NCBI RefSeq assembly: GCF_003605475.1
Contig: NZ_RAHX01000001.1
Coordinates: forward strand, 2,356,001-2,420,000
Length of the DNA stretch: 64,000 bases
Source of the DNA: Aurantiacibacter aquimixticola
Lineage (GTDB): Bacteria > Pseudomonadota > Alphaproteobacteria > Sphingomonadales > Sphingomonadaceae
Direction of reading: 5' to 3'
Below the pieces are notes generated by a model. The model did not search any database. It was given only the letters and a program-made list of their open reading frames with translations, and was not told the DNA's origin. The position numbers and the translations under genes are program-made. Shown piece by piece: positions 36,915 to 45,478 of the stretch. Position 1 is the first letter of the stretch. Each line of letters begins with the position of its first letter.

Positions 36915-37868
36915 TCAGTCGCCGATGAAGCTGCCGACATAGCGGCGATCGTCGTCATCGTCGCTGGTGTCGTCGGGATCGTTGTCCGCCGTGGCACCGA
37001 AAATGATGAAGATCTCTTCGCGCTCATCCCCGGCGAGCGATCCGGCATATTGCCAGTTCAGATCGTTATCGGTGTCGTCGCACGTCCCGGCGAAGGTTCC
37101 GTCGGCCGCAACGGTCGTGTCGAGATCGCAGCGCGCGGCCTCGGTCGCGGTGCCGCTCGTATCGTCAAAGATCACGATGGTGCCGGAAATGGTGTCGGTG
37201 GCGCCGGGAGTGATCGTCACCGTGGTTTCGTTGCTGGAAATCGCATCCGACGCAGTCTCTCCCGGGTCGCCGCCGCGCACATCGACATCGCCCGTAAAGC
37301 TCAGCGTGGTGTCGATATCGGCATCGGTGGTGACAGGGCGGAAGAACAGCGAGACCCGGTTGCTTTGAAGCGTTCCGTCGACTTCGTCCCGCGTGAACGC
37401 CTGGTTAGAGCGTGTATAGAGCACCCGCATCACTTCACTGAAGGGCACGAACAGTTCGAGACCTTCATCGTCGCGCGAATAGGTGGCCTCGGCTTCCGGC
37501 ATGGTCACGAAATTGACGACATCGTCCTGGTCGAAGGTCACCGCATCGCCGAGATCGGGAAATGTAAAGCTGACCGCCTGCGTTGCCGCCGTGTAGCTGA
37601 TCGAGGCGCCGCCATTCACGCGCGCCGCGCTGCTGAAAACGGCGTCCATGTCGCCATCGGCCGTGAAATAAGCGTAGATATAATTCGCATTCCCGCTTGT
37701 CGCGGCGAAATCGCTGTCGAGATCGAATTCGTCGCCCGCCGTGGGCGGCGTAGGCGTCGGGGTTGGCGATTCCGTCGGTTCCGGATCGGGCGTTTCGTCA
37801 TCGCCGCAGGAGGTGACCAGAAGGCCGCAGGCAGCGGCAGTGAAGAGAAGGCCGATTTTCCGGTTCAC
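36915..37868 (-). CDS. surface lipoprotein, paralog of the 38030 gene
   Basis: 317 aa lipoprotein: GTG start at 37868 gives MNRKIGLLFTAAACGLLVTSC, a clean signal with lipobox (an in-frame GTG at 37901 is possible). Then a Pro/Thr linker (PTPTPTPP) and a strand-rich domain ending in RRYVGSFIGD. Strings such as AGSLAGDEREEIFIIFGA resemble the surface-barrel motif of transferrin-binding-protein-like lipoproteins. It has the same plan and ending as the protein of 38030-38965. Function unknown; surface exposure is an inference. Confidence 0.68.
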   Translation of the reverse strand: MNRKIGLLFTAAACGLLVTSCGDDETPDPEPTESPTPTPTPPTAGDEFDLDSDFAATSGNANYIYAYFTADGDMDAVFSSAARVNGGASISYTAATQAVSFTFPDLGDAVTFDQDDVVNFVTMPEAEATYSRDDEGLELFVPFSEVMRVLYTRSNQAFTRDEVDGTLQSNRVSLFFRPVTTDADIDTTLSFTGDVDVRGGDPGETASDAISSNETTVTITPGATDTISGTIVIFDDTSGTATEAARCDLDTTVAADGTFAGTCDDTDNDLNWQYAGSLAGDEREEIFIIFGATADNDPDDTSDDDDDRRYVGSFIGD

Positions 37869-38029
37869 GATTTTTCCCGTCCAATTTTCGCGTGTCGTCA
37901 CAGCGGCCTACGCCGCCTTTCCTTTCTCTTAGCTGTCCGGCGGGCCGCGGAGCAAGCGAGCATTTGCCCACATGCCCCGCACTCGCGTCGCACTGCTGAG
38001 CGAATGTCGATGGACGGTCTTGGTCCCGA

Positions 38030-38965
38030 TCAGCGAGAGCCGATGAAGTTGCCGACGTAAATCACAGTCTGCCCCAGATCCTCGCCGCTGACGGCAAACA
38101 GGATGAGCACTTCCTGTCGATCCGGACCGGCCACACTACCGTAAACCGTCCCCGTATAGCCGCGGTGATCGATCTCTTGCGCAAAGCTGCCATTGGCGGA
38201 GATCGCTGTATCGAATGGAATACTTACGCTTCGCGGCGTTGTAATGCCCTGGGACTCGCTGATGCTGATCGTCGCGGCGATCCTGTCGTCGTCCGACGGC
38301 CTGCCTCCCGGTCGAAGTTGCAGGTTGACGGTCCGGGCCGAAAGACGCTGGGTGGAAAGGCGCGTGTCGCCGGGGACCCCGCCGCTGACCGACGTATCGC
38401 CTGCATAGGTGATCGTTTCGGCCAGGTCGGACTGCGTCGTCACGGGATTGAAGAAGAACGCGGTCCGCCGGGTTTCGACGATTCCGGCAGCGCCATTGCG
38501 GCTGGCATTCTCTTCACTCGTGTAACTCGCCCTCAAGACATGATCGAAGGGAATGTCCAGGACAGCACCGAAGTCCGTCCGACCGACGACAAGGCGTGTA
38601 TCGCTCGTCGTTCCGAACGCTGTAGACGCGAATTGCACGGGCGAGGAAAGGTCGGGAAACGCCAGCGTCAGCCGCGCGGGCGAATATCGCAGGGAAACGG
38701 CGGTGACGCCGTCCACGCGCGTGGCCGTATCGAACCGTCGAATACCATCCGCCGCCGGGCGGAAGTTCGACACCGAGATGGCCGTGTTTTCGGATTCCGC
38801 TTCGAACCCCGCGCGCAGATCGAAATCGATGACCGATGTCGTGGGCGTCGGCGTCGGCGTGGGCGTTGCGATTACCCTCGATCCGGGTGTGTCGTCTCCA
38901 CCGCACGCGGCGAGTGCCAGCGCGCAGGCTGCCACCGCAAGCCCACGAATTGCTCTGCCCAGCAT
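38030..38965 (-). CDS. surface lipoprotein, paralog of the 36915 gene
   Basis: 311 aa lipoprotein: signal MLGRAIRGLAVAACALALAAC with lipobox, linker [10 protein letters not shown], then a domain with DFDLRAGFEAESENTAISV and a final VIYVGNFIGSR. Shared with its neighbour are the FF(F/R)PVTT motif near the middle, TFTGDVDVRGG/TYAGDTSVSGG and the end. Tandem duplicates of this type often vary between strains. An in-frame GTG at 38971 is an alternative start. Confidence 0.68.
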   Translation of the reverse strand: MLGRAIRGLAVAACALALAACGGDDTPGSRVIATPTPTPTPTTSVIDFDLRAGFEAESENTAISVSNFRPAADGIRRFDTATRVDGVTAVSLRYSPARLTLAFPDLSSPVQFASTAFGTTSDTRLVVGRTDFGAVLDIPFDHVLRASYTSEENASRNGAAGIVETRRTAFFFNPVTTQSDLAETITYAGDTSVSGGVPGDTRLSTQRLSARTVNLQLRPGGRPSDDDRIAATISISESQGITTPRSVSIPFDTAISANGSFAQEIDHRGYTGTVYGSVAGPDRQEVLILFAVSGEDLGQTVIYVGNFIGSR

Positions 38966-39003
38966 GGTCACAGCGTTGCTCTTTCCCTTCTGCCGCTCAC
39001 CCG

Positions 39004-40335
39004 TTAGACCGCTTCGAGCGCCTGTTCGAAATCGGCGATCAGGTCGTCCGCATCTTCGATACCGATGGAAATGCGCACGAGATTGTCGGTTATCCTCAGT
39101 TCGGTACGGCGTCCCTCGGCGACGGAGAGATGGGTCATGCTGGCCGGATGGCTGGCGAGCGTTTCCGTCCCGCCCAGGCTTACGGCGAGCTTCGCAACTT
39201 TCAGCGCATCGAGGAAGCGGAAGCACTCCGCCTCTCCGCCCTTGATGAAGACCGAGAACGTCGATCCGGCACCGAGGCAATGGCGATCGTAGATATCCTT
39301 CTGCCGCGCATCCTCGATCATGCCGAGATAGCCTAGCCCTTCGACCTTGGGATGCGCCTTGAGGAATTCGCAGACCTGCGCCGCATTCTCTCCCGCGCGC
39401 TGCATGCGCAGTTCCACCGTCTCCAGCGAGCGCAGGAGCATCCAAGCAGTGTGCGGATCGGCGATGCCGCCCATCGTGTTGCGAAGCGCGCGGATCGCAT
39501 CGACCCACTTCTTGCCGCCCGAAACGCTGCCGGCGACGAGGTCCGAATGCCCGCCGACATATTTCGTGAGCGAATAGACGACGAGATCTGCGCCATGGTC
39601 CAACGGGCGCTGCCAGAGCGGGCCGAGAAAGGTGTTGTCGATAGCGATGGGGCAGCGGTCCGGATCGAAATGCGCGTCGCGCGCTTCCTTCACGGCCTCG
39701 ATATCGACCAGCGCGTTGGTCGGATTGCCGGGACTCTCGAGATAGATCAGCGGCACTTCGCCGCCCTGTTCCTCGGCTTTCGCCTTGGCCTGTTTCATCA
39801 CCTCGTCGAGCTCCTCGCGCGTCGCACCGGCAGGGAAAGCGATATAGGTGACGCCGTATTTCGCCATCACCTTGGCGACGAAGCCTTCGGACGCGGCATA
39901 GAGCGGGCCGGAATGCACGATAACATCGCCCGCATTGCACGCGGCCAGGATCAGCACGGCGATGGCAGTCATGCCGGAAGAGAAGCACAGCGCATCCTCC
40001 GCGCCGTCCCAGATCGCCAGCCTGTCTTCCAGAATTTCCTGGTTCGGCCCGTTGAAGCGCGAATAGACGAGGCCTTCCGCCCCGCCGGCGCGCTTGCCGG
40101 TGATGCCTTCGAAGTGGCGCTTGCCCGCCGCCGCATTCTCGAACGCAAATGTGCTGGTAAGGAAGATCGGAGCCTTCAGCGAGCCTTCGGAAAGCGCCGG
40201 ATCGAAGCCATGCCCCATCATCAGCGTCGCGGGCTTCAATTCGCGGCCATTGATGGTGGTGACTTCGGGCTTGGGCTTGCGACGCGGGGTGGGCGTGTCG
40301 ACGGCGTTGAGCGGATCGTTGTCGTGGTCGGCCAT
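39004..40335 (-). CDS. trans-sulfuration PLP enzyme (cystathionine gamma-synthase family)
   Basis: 443 aa PLP enzyme of the Cys/Met metabolism family, with an N-terminal extension of about 45 residues (charged, PTPRRKPKPEVTTINGRE). The lysine that binds PLP is in VYSLTKYVGGHSD; other landmarks are SSGMTAIAVLILAACNAGD and IAIDNTFLGPLW. The reaction (gamma-synthase, gamma-lyase or sulfhydrylase) cannot be fixed from sequence reading. Its leader has two stable hairpins (see 40346). Confidence 0.88.
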   Translation of the reverse strand: MADHDNDPLNAVDTPTPRRKPKPEVTTINGRELKPATLMMGHGFDPALSEGSLKAPIFLTSTFAFENAAAGKRHFEGITGKRAGGAEGLVYSRFNGPNQEILEDRLAIWDGAEDALCFSSGMTAIAVLILAACNAGDVIVHSGPLYAASEGFVAKVMAKYGVTYIAFPAGATREELDEVMKQAKAKAEEQGGEVPLIYLESPGNPTNALVDIEAVKEARDAHFDPDRCPIAIDNTFLGPLWQRPLDHGADLVVYSLTKYVGGHSDLVAGSVSGGKKWVDAIRALRNTMGGIADPHTAWMLLRSLETVELRMQRAGENAAQVCEFLKAHPKVEGLGYLGMIEDARQKDIYDRHCLGAGSTFSVFIKGGEAECFRFLDALKVAKLAVSLGGTETLASHPASMTHLSVAEGRRTELRITDNLVRISIGIEDADDLIADFEQALEAV

Positions 40336-40345
40336 GGTGAGGCGT

Positions 40346-40424
40346 CCTTCCTAAAGCGATGCTCCCAGGAAGGCAGGAGCGGGTGGAGCGAGCGGGCCGC
40401 CCGGTCCTAACCTCCGCAGGACCG
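40346..40424 (-). promoter_or_regulatory. structured leader of the trans-sulfuration gene
   Basis: In the transcript sense, a 7-bp hairpin (CGGTCCT with AGGACCG, 40402-40424) is followed by a second one (CCTTCCT, 40367-40373, with AGGAAGG, 40346-40352). The latter arm is the likely ribosome site, 10 bases before the ATG, so pairing would hide it. The 143-base leader between the stop of the transporter gene and this start has no gene. It resembles a translational switch but matches no SAM riboswitch class I know. Confidence 0.45.
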
Positions 40425-40478
40425 CTTCTGCACCGCTTGCACGCTTTCAGCGCCTTCTAGGTCGCGCCGCGGAGTCGT

Positions 40479-41963
40479 TCAAGCGGTTACGGATGAAACC
40501 ATAAAGACGACGCCGACGATCAGGAAAATGCCTGCGATGTCGAGCGCAAGACCCGCGCGGATCAGGCGGGGTAACGCAACGCGGCCCGTTGACCAGGCGA
40601 TGGCGTTGGGGCCCGTCCCGGCGGGGAGGATGAAGCCCCAGCTTGCCGCCAGCGCCACGGGCAAGGCAAGCAGTACGATGATGTCGGCATTGCCCTCTCC
40701 GCCAAGCGCCACGGCAAGCGCGGCGACCACCGGCATGATGCCGCTGGCGGTGGCGACATTGCTGGCGAACTCCGTGATCAGGATCACCATCGCCACTAGC
40801 GCCATCGCGACGAGGATCACCGGCAGGTCCGCAAGCGGGAGCAACGCCGCGCCCAGCCAGTCCGCCAAGCCAGTGCGTGTCATCGCCCCGGCCAGTGCCA
40901 ACCCGCCGCCGAAGAGCAGCAGCACATCCCACGGCGCGCGATTGGCCTCGCGCCATTCCAGCAGCCTGCGGCCCGTGCCATCGGGAAGGATCAGGAGAGC
41001 GAGGCTGGCGGCGATGGCGATGGTGCCGTCCGTTAGCGAGCCTTCAGGAAGGTATGGCGCAATGAAGCCGCGCAGCATCCATGCCAGGAAGGTGAGCGCA
41101 ATGACCGGCACAAGCCGCCTTTCGGCTTGGGACCAGGCACCGTGACGGTCGATGGCGCGGCGGGCGGCGGCAATATCGAAGGTGTCGTCGGAAATGCGCT
41201 GTACCCTGGCCACGACATAAGCGGCCAGCGGGATACCGATCGCCACGATGGGCACACCGTAGATCGCCCAACGCGCAAAGGTAATGTCGACCCCGGAAAT
41301 ATCGCGCAGCAGCGCCACCCCGATAGCATTGGTGGGTGAACCGATAATGGTGCCGAGGCCGCCAATGCTGGCGGCGAAAGCGAGGCCCATCGGGAGCGCG
41401 CCTGACAGACCTTCTGTCTGGCCTACCGGTTCAGCCTGCGGCTGTGCTTCGCGTCCGCTACTTGAGGCCGGAGAGTCTTTTCCCGCGGCAGATCCACCCG
41501 CCAGCACGGCCAGCACCATCGGCATCATGATAAGCGTGGTGGATGTATTGGATATGATGTTGGACAGGATCGCCGCCGCGACCATGAAGCCGAGTAGCAG
41601 CCCGAAGCTTCCGCCCCGCCCGCCGATCCTGTCGAGAATGAAGCAGGCCAGGCGCTTGTGCAGCCCGGTCCGCTCGATGGCGAGGGCAAGAAAAGCGCCG
41701 CCCAGCAGCAGGAAGATAATCGGCGAATAATAATCGCTCGCCACATCCCGCGCCGTGCCGCCGCCGAAGAAGGGGACGGTGATGAAAGGCAGCAGTGCAG
41801 TGGCCGAAAGCGGGATCGCCTGCGTCATCCACCACGTCGCCATCCAGGCGGTCAGGCCCGCTGCGTTCCAGGCTGGGCCGGGCATGTCGGCGGGCGGGCT
41901 CAGCACCAGGGTGAGCGCGAACAGTGCCGGGCCGAGCCAGAAGCCTATTCGCTGCGCCGTCAT
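40479..41963 (-). CDS. DASS (SLC13) family anion:sodium symporter
   Basis: Integral membrane transporter of 494 aa with about 12 hydrophobic segments. DASS signatures: IIFLLLGGAFLALAIERTGL, NTSTTLIMMPM and SPTNAIGVALLRDISGVD. Family substrates are dicarboxylates, citrate or sulfate; here the specificity is unknown. An inserted Ser/Gly/Gln-rich loop (GKDSPASSSGREAQPQ) lies near residue 165. Divergent from the PFP gene at 42051. Confidence 0.9.
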   Translation of the reverse strand: MTAQRIGFWLGPALFALTLVLSPPADMPGPAWNAAGLTAWMATWWMTQAIPLSATALLPFITVPFFGGGTARDVASDYYSPIIFLLLGGAFLALAIERTGLHKRLACFILDRIGGRGGSFGLLLGFMVAAAILSNIISNTSTTLIMMPMVLAVLAGGSAAGKDSPASSSGREAQPQAEPVGQTEGLSGALPMGLAFAASIGGLGTIIGSPTNAIGVALLRDISGVDITFARWAIYGVPIVAIGIPLAAYVVARVQRISDDTFDIAAARRAIDRHGAWSQAERRLVPVIALTFLAWMLRGFIAPYLPEGSLTDGTIAIAASLALLILPDGTGRRLLEWREANRAPWDVLLLFGGGLALAGAMTRTGLADWLGAALLPLADLPVILVAMALVAMVILITEFASNVATASGIMPVVAALAVALGGEGNADIIVLLALPVALAASWGFILPAGTGPNAIAWSTGRVALPRLIRAGLALDIAGIFLIVGVVFMVSSVTA

Positions 41964-42050
41964 ACGTTTCCCCTCCGCCTTTCGCCGCACAATAGAGTGT
42001 CGCGACCTTTTGGCTAGCGATGCGCGGCGCTTGTCGGCAGAAGCGTCGGC

Positions 42051-43247
42051 ATGACCAAGACCGTCGCCATGCTCACCGCCGGGGGCCTTGCGCCCTGCCT
42101 GTCCTCCGCAGTCGGCGGACTGATCGAACGGTATACCGAAGTCGCACCGGACATGCGCATCATCGCCTATCGCAACGGCTATGCCGGGCTGCTGAAGGGC
42201 GATTATATCGAGGCGAACGATGACGTGCGGGCGAGCGCGGGCCAGCTCCACGCCTTCGGCGGCAGCCCGATCGGCAATAGCCGGGTCAAGCTCAGCAATG
42301 TCGAGGATTGCGTAAAGCGCGGGCTCGTGAAGGAAGGCGAAAATCCGCTCGAAGTTGCCGCGCGGCAGCTGACGAAGGACGGGGTGGACGTGCTCCACAC
42401 CATCGGCGGCGATGATACCAATACGGCGGCGGCTGACCTTGCGGCTTACCTGAAGGCGAACGGCTATGACCTGACGGTGGTCGGTCTCCCAAAGACCATC
42501 GACAACGATGTGATCCCGATCAAGCAATCGCTCGGCGCGTGGACGGCAGCGGAGCAGGGCGCGGTCTATGCGCGCAATATCATCGCCGAACACTCGGCCA
42601 ATCCGCGCATGCTGATCGTGCATGAGGTGATGGGCCGCCACTGCGGCTGGTTGACGGCGGCGACGGCGGCGGCGCATCACAGCTGGGTGAAGAGCGCACC
42701 TTTTGCCGAATGGCCCGAGAACGCCGCGGCGCGCTGGGATGTGCACGGCGTGTATATTCCCGAACGCAATTTCGACATCGCGGCAGAGGCAGACCGCCTG
42801 AAACACGTCATGGACGCGCAGGACGGAGTAAACCTGTTCATCTCCGAAGGCGCAGGCGTCGAGGAAATCGTCGCTGCGATGGAAGCTGCGGGCGAAGAGG
42901 TGCCGCGCGATGCCTTTGGCCATGTGAAACTCGACAAGGTGAACCCTGGCCAATGGTTTGCCACCAAACTTGCCGAGGAGGTCGGTGCGGAAAAAGTGCT
43001 GGTGCAAAAAAGCGGTTACTTTTCCCGATCCGCCCCCGCGAATGAAGCTGACCTAGCGCTGATCAAGTCATGCACCAATCACGCCGTCAGCGCGGCGTTG
43101 CGCGGGGAAAGTGGCGTTGTGGGACAGGACGAGGAGCGCGGCGACGAACTGCGCGCGATCGAATTTACCCGCATCAAGGGCGGTAAGCGCTTCGATCCGA
43201 GCCAGGAATGGTTTGTCGAACTGCTGCGCGATCTGGGACAGGGCTGA
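42051..43247 (+). CDS. PPi-dependent 6-phosphofructokinase
   Basis: 398 aa PFP enzyme, interconverting fructose 6-phosphate and fructose 1,6-bisphosphate with pyrophosphate. Key motifs: LTAGGLAPCLSSAVG, TIGGDDTNTAAADLA (the GGDD pattern of PPi users rather than GGDGS of ATP users), GLPKTIDNDVIPI with the catalytic Asp, and MGRHCGW. Length and motifs match the type found in sphingomonads lacking ATP-PFK. Confidence 0.93.
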   Translation: MTKTVAMLTAGGLAPCLSSAVGGLIERYTEVAPDMRIIAYRNGYAGLLKGDYIEANDDVRASAGQLHAFGGSPIGNSRVKLSNVEDCVKRGLVKEGENPLEVAARQLTKDGVDVLHTIGGDDTNTAAADLAAYLKANGYDLTVVGLPKTIDNDVIPIKQSLGAWTAAEQGAVYARNIIAEHSANPRMLIVHEVMGRHCGWLTAATAAAHHSWVKSAPFAEWPENAAARWDVHGVYIPERNFDIAAEADRLKHVMDAQDGVNLFISEGAGVEEIVAAMEAAGEEVPRDAFGHVKLDKVNPGQWFATKLAEEVGAEKVLVQKSGYFSRSAPANEADLALIKSCTNHAVSAALRGESGVVGQDEERGDELRAIEFTRIKGGKRFDPSQEWFVELLRDLGQG

Positions 43248-43383
43248 GACTAGCCGTCGGACTGTTGGGGCGGGAGGCAGCTCGCGCTTGGACGCCAAGA
43301 CGTATCGGCGTAGGAATGACCTGATGTTTCATCGTACGCGGTGAAATACCAATGGGTGAAGCGATGGTCACTCCCGCGTCGCT

Positions 43384-43787
43384 CTACGCCATCTGCGTGG
43401 CGGTGAAATCACAGGATACCTCCGAACCGTCGTCGCTAACATCGTGGCATTGCAAACCGGAAACGGAGATGTCGGGAGCTACCCGAAGGGCGCGTTCTTC
43501 ATCGTTCGGATCGTTGGGGTCGTATACCACTTCGCCATCCTGGACCTCGCGCGCGAACGCAACGTGATCGGCAGTGATCAGATGACAGGGACGCACAGGG
43601 CCGGGGCCGTCCAGCAAATGGGCGTATTCGCTGTCGCCCGGGGTTCTGGGTGCCGTGACGCCGCACGGCTGCAATTCTCTGATCAGATCTGTGGCGGCGG
43701 CGCCACTGGGCGTGGTGCCTGCTCGCTCGGCAGCGCACGCTGCCAGCATCGCGAGGGGGGGAGCGCTGAAAGTGTTCTCGCCTTCAT
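43384..43787 (-). pseudogene. lipoprotein gene interrupted at a C7 tract
   Basis: A very good ribosome site (GGGGAGGA) precedes ATG 43787, which starts MKARTLSALPP; after a run of seven C (43755-43761 on the plus strand as G) the frame is lost. One more C would join it to LAMLAACAAERAGTTPSG, a complete lipobox, and the 121-residue frame from the ATG at 43749 to the stop at 43384. The mature part ends with Asp/Glu-rich and Cys residues (LQCHDVSDDGSEVSCDF). No family known. This is a sequencing indel, a decayed gene or a phase-variable gene. Confidence 0.62.
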
Positions 43788-43813
43788 CGCATCCTCCCCA
43801 TTCGCAAACTCTC

Positions 43814-44356
43814 TTACTTCGGCGCGAGCACCATCAGCATCTGGCGCCCTTCGAGGCGGGGGAAGGCTTCGATCTTGGCGGTTTCGGCCATATCGTCCTG
43901 CACCCGCTTGAGCAGATCCATGCCAAGATGCTGGTGCGCCATTTCACGTCCGCGAAAGCGCAGGGTGACCTTCACCTTGTCGCCATTGTCGATGAACTTG
44001 TTCACATTGCGCATCTTCACATCGTAATCGTGCGTGTCGATGTTCGGGCGCATCTTCACTTCCTTGATGTCCTGCGTCTTTTGCGTCTTGCGCGCCGCAT
44101 TGGCCTTTTTCTGGGCTTCGTAGCGGTACTTGCCGACATCGAGGAACTTGCAGACAGGCGGGTTCGCATTGGGCGAAACCTCGACCAGGTTCAGGCCGGC
44201 TTCGGCCGCCTGCTCGATCGCCTCGTTCGTGTACATCACACCCAGATTCTCGCCTTCGCCATCGATGACGCGGACCTTGTCCGACTGGATGAGATTATCG
44301 TATTTCGGGCCGGATTTGACCGGCGGTGCCATCATGCGGCGTGGTGGACGTGGTAT
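43814..44356 (-). CDS. infC: translation initiation factor IF-3, probable AUA start
   Basis: 180 aa with the start proposed here (173 aa from the first ATG at 44335). IF-3 keeps 30S subunits free and checks initiator-tRNA. Visible: [20 protein letters not shown], the [15 protein letters not shown] linker helix, and [16 protein letters not shown]. The two ATGs have no ribosome site, whereas in-frame ATA at 44356 is 7 bases after CAGGAG (44369-44364) and adds IPRPPRR, like the short basic leader of relatives. IF-3 genes elsewhere use AUU for autoregulation. Confidence 0.9.
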   Translation of the reverse strand: MPRPPRRMMAPPVKSGPKYDNLIQSDKVRVIDGEGENLGVMYTNEAIEQAAEAGLNLVEVSPNANPPVCKFLDVGKYRYEAQKKANAARKTQKTQDIKEVKMRPNIDTHDYDVKMRNVNKFIDNGDKVKVTLRFRGREMAHQHLGMDLLKRVQDDMAETAKIEAFPRLEGRQMLMVLAPK

Positions 44357-44492
44357 GGAATCGCTCCTGAAATTGCTCTTGGTTCTGGCCGTCTATGTAG
44401 GGCGGATTGTGAGGGAGCGCTAGGGGGAAGGATGTTTGTCTCATGTAGCCGCATCCGCATTTGTTTTCCTTACGTCCGCGCATCCGCGCGGA

Positions 44493-44695
44493 CATCCTCG
44501 CTGCTGTTCCCTCCGCCGGGACTACGTTCCGGCTGCGGGGCAGCTGCGGTCGCGCAGTCGCGCTCTGTCGGTCGCTGGTCGCGACCGAGACTTGCAATAT
44601 CTAGCGAATTTATCGCGGAGCTCCGGCCCGCTTGGGCCGGCAAGGGCGAATGCCCGCCCGCAGCGGGGCCAGCTTGCTGGCCGTCTAGCGAGGAC
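44493..44695. repeat. inverted pair of dispersed repeat copies
   Basis: Forward copy 44493-44560 (CATCCTCGCTGCTGTTCCCT start) and reverse copy 44641-44695, separated by about 80 bases. The forward copy matches 8798-8866; the reverse copy matches 25427-25491. The spacer contains TCGGTCGCTGGTCGCGACCGA, itself a hairpin. The whole 44357-44725 interval has no gene; it lies upstream of infC and downstream of pdeM. Confidence 0.75.
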
Positions 44696-44725
44696 GATCC
44701 GACGGAGGTCGGATCGAAAAGAAAA

Positions 44726-45433
44726 CTACGCCGCCTCCCGCCAGAGGGGAAACCTTGCCAGCCTCTTCCCCGCCGGCACGACCGCATCGACCGTGCTGGC
44801 CGGTTGCAGCGCCTTGATGATGGCCGGGTCCGCTGCGTTCATTCCACCCGTCAGCGCGCCGAAAGCGGGCAGGATCATGCGCCCGCAGGTCTGATCGTCA
44901 TTATGGCCGATCACCGCACAGGGGCGGCGGATGTGGCGGTGGTGAATCTTTACCTGAACGCGCGGGTGGAAATGGCCGGAAAGCTCGGGACGCGCCTCTC
45001 CGCGCTTCGCCATGTGGCGCAGCACCATGCCGTTCACGACCAGTTCTTCGGCAATCGTCCCGCCGCTTTTCGCTTCCATCGCCGGATCGTGATTGCCGGT
45101 GATCCACACCCAATCGACCGCGCGGGTGAGGGCGGCCAGCATCCCCTCCGCATGCTCCTCCAGCCGCTGCGATCCTGCGGAATCGTGGAAATTGTCACCC
45201 AGCGTATAGACCCGGCGCGCACCCGTCTCGCGCACGGCGAGCGCGACGCGCTCCAGCGTCTCGCGGCTATCGTAAGGCGGGAGAAGCTGGCCGTGCTTGG
45301 CGAAGAAGCTCGCCTTTTCGAGATGCAAATCCGCCACCAGCAACGCGTTCTCGCGCGGCCAGAACAGCGCGCGATCCTGCACGAGCCGGAACTCGTCACC
45401 GCAAAAGGGAAAGTCGAACGAAACGGGAACCAT
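44726..45433 (-). CDS. pdeM: PdeM, ligase-associated metallophosphoesterase
   Basis: 235 aa metallophosphoesterase. Metal-binding motifs: LVADLHLEKASFFAKHGQLL (D-x-H), TLGDNFHD (GD-x-x-D), ITGNHDPAME (GNHD), and SGHFHPRV near residue 155 (GHxH). The family normally accompanies the ligase-associated DExH helicase and ATP-dependent ligase genes in DNA repair; none of these is adjacent. Divergent from hemF. Confidence 0.9.
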   Translation of the reverse strand: MVPVSFDFPFCGDEFRLVQDRALFWPRENALLVADLHLEKASFFAKHGQLLPPYDSRETLERVALAVRETGARRVYTLGDNFHDSAGSQRLEEHAEGMLAALTRAVDWVWITGNHDPAMEAKSGGTIAEELVVNGMVLRHMAKRGEARPELSGHFHPRVQVKIHHRHIRRPCAVIGHNDDQTCGRMILPAFGALTGGMNAADPAIIKALQPASTVDAVVPAGKRLARFPLWREAA

Positions 45434-45478
45434 GCCGCGCTATTGCCGCCCGCCCGCGCCTTTGGCAAGAGCCTTGGT

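Noticed and set aside
40336..40478. SAM-II riboswitch before the trans-sulfuration gene
   Set aside because: CGCTGAAAGCG and GCAAGCG look superficially similar, but the conserved GCTAAA tail of SAM-II and its loop are absent.
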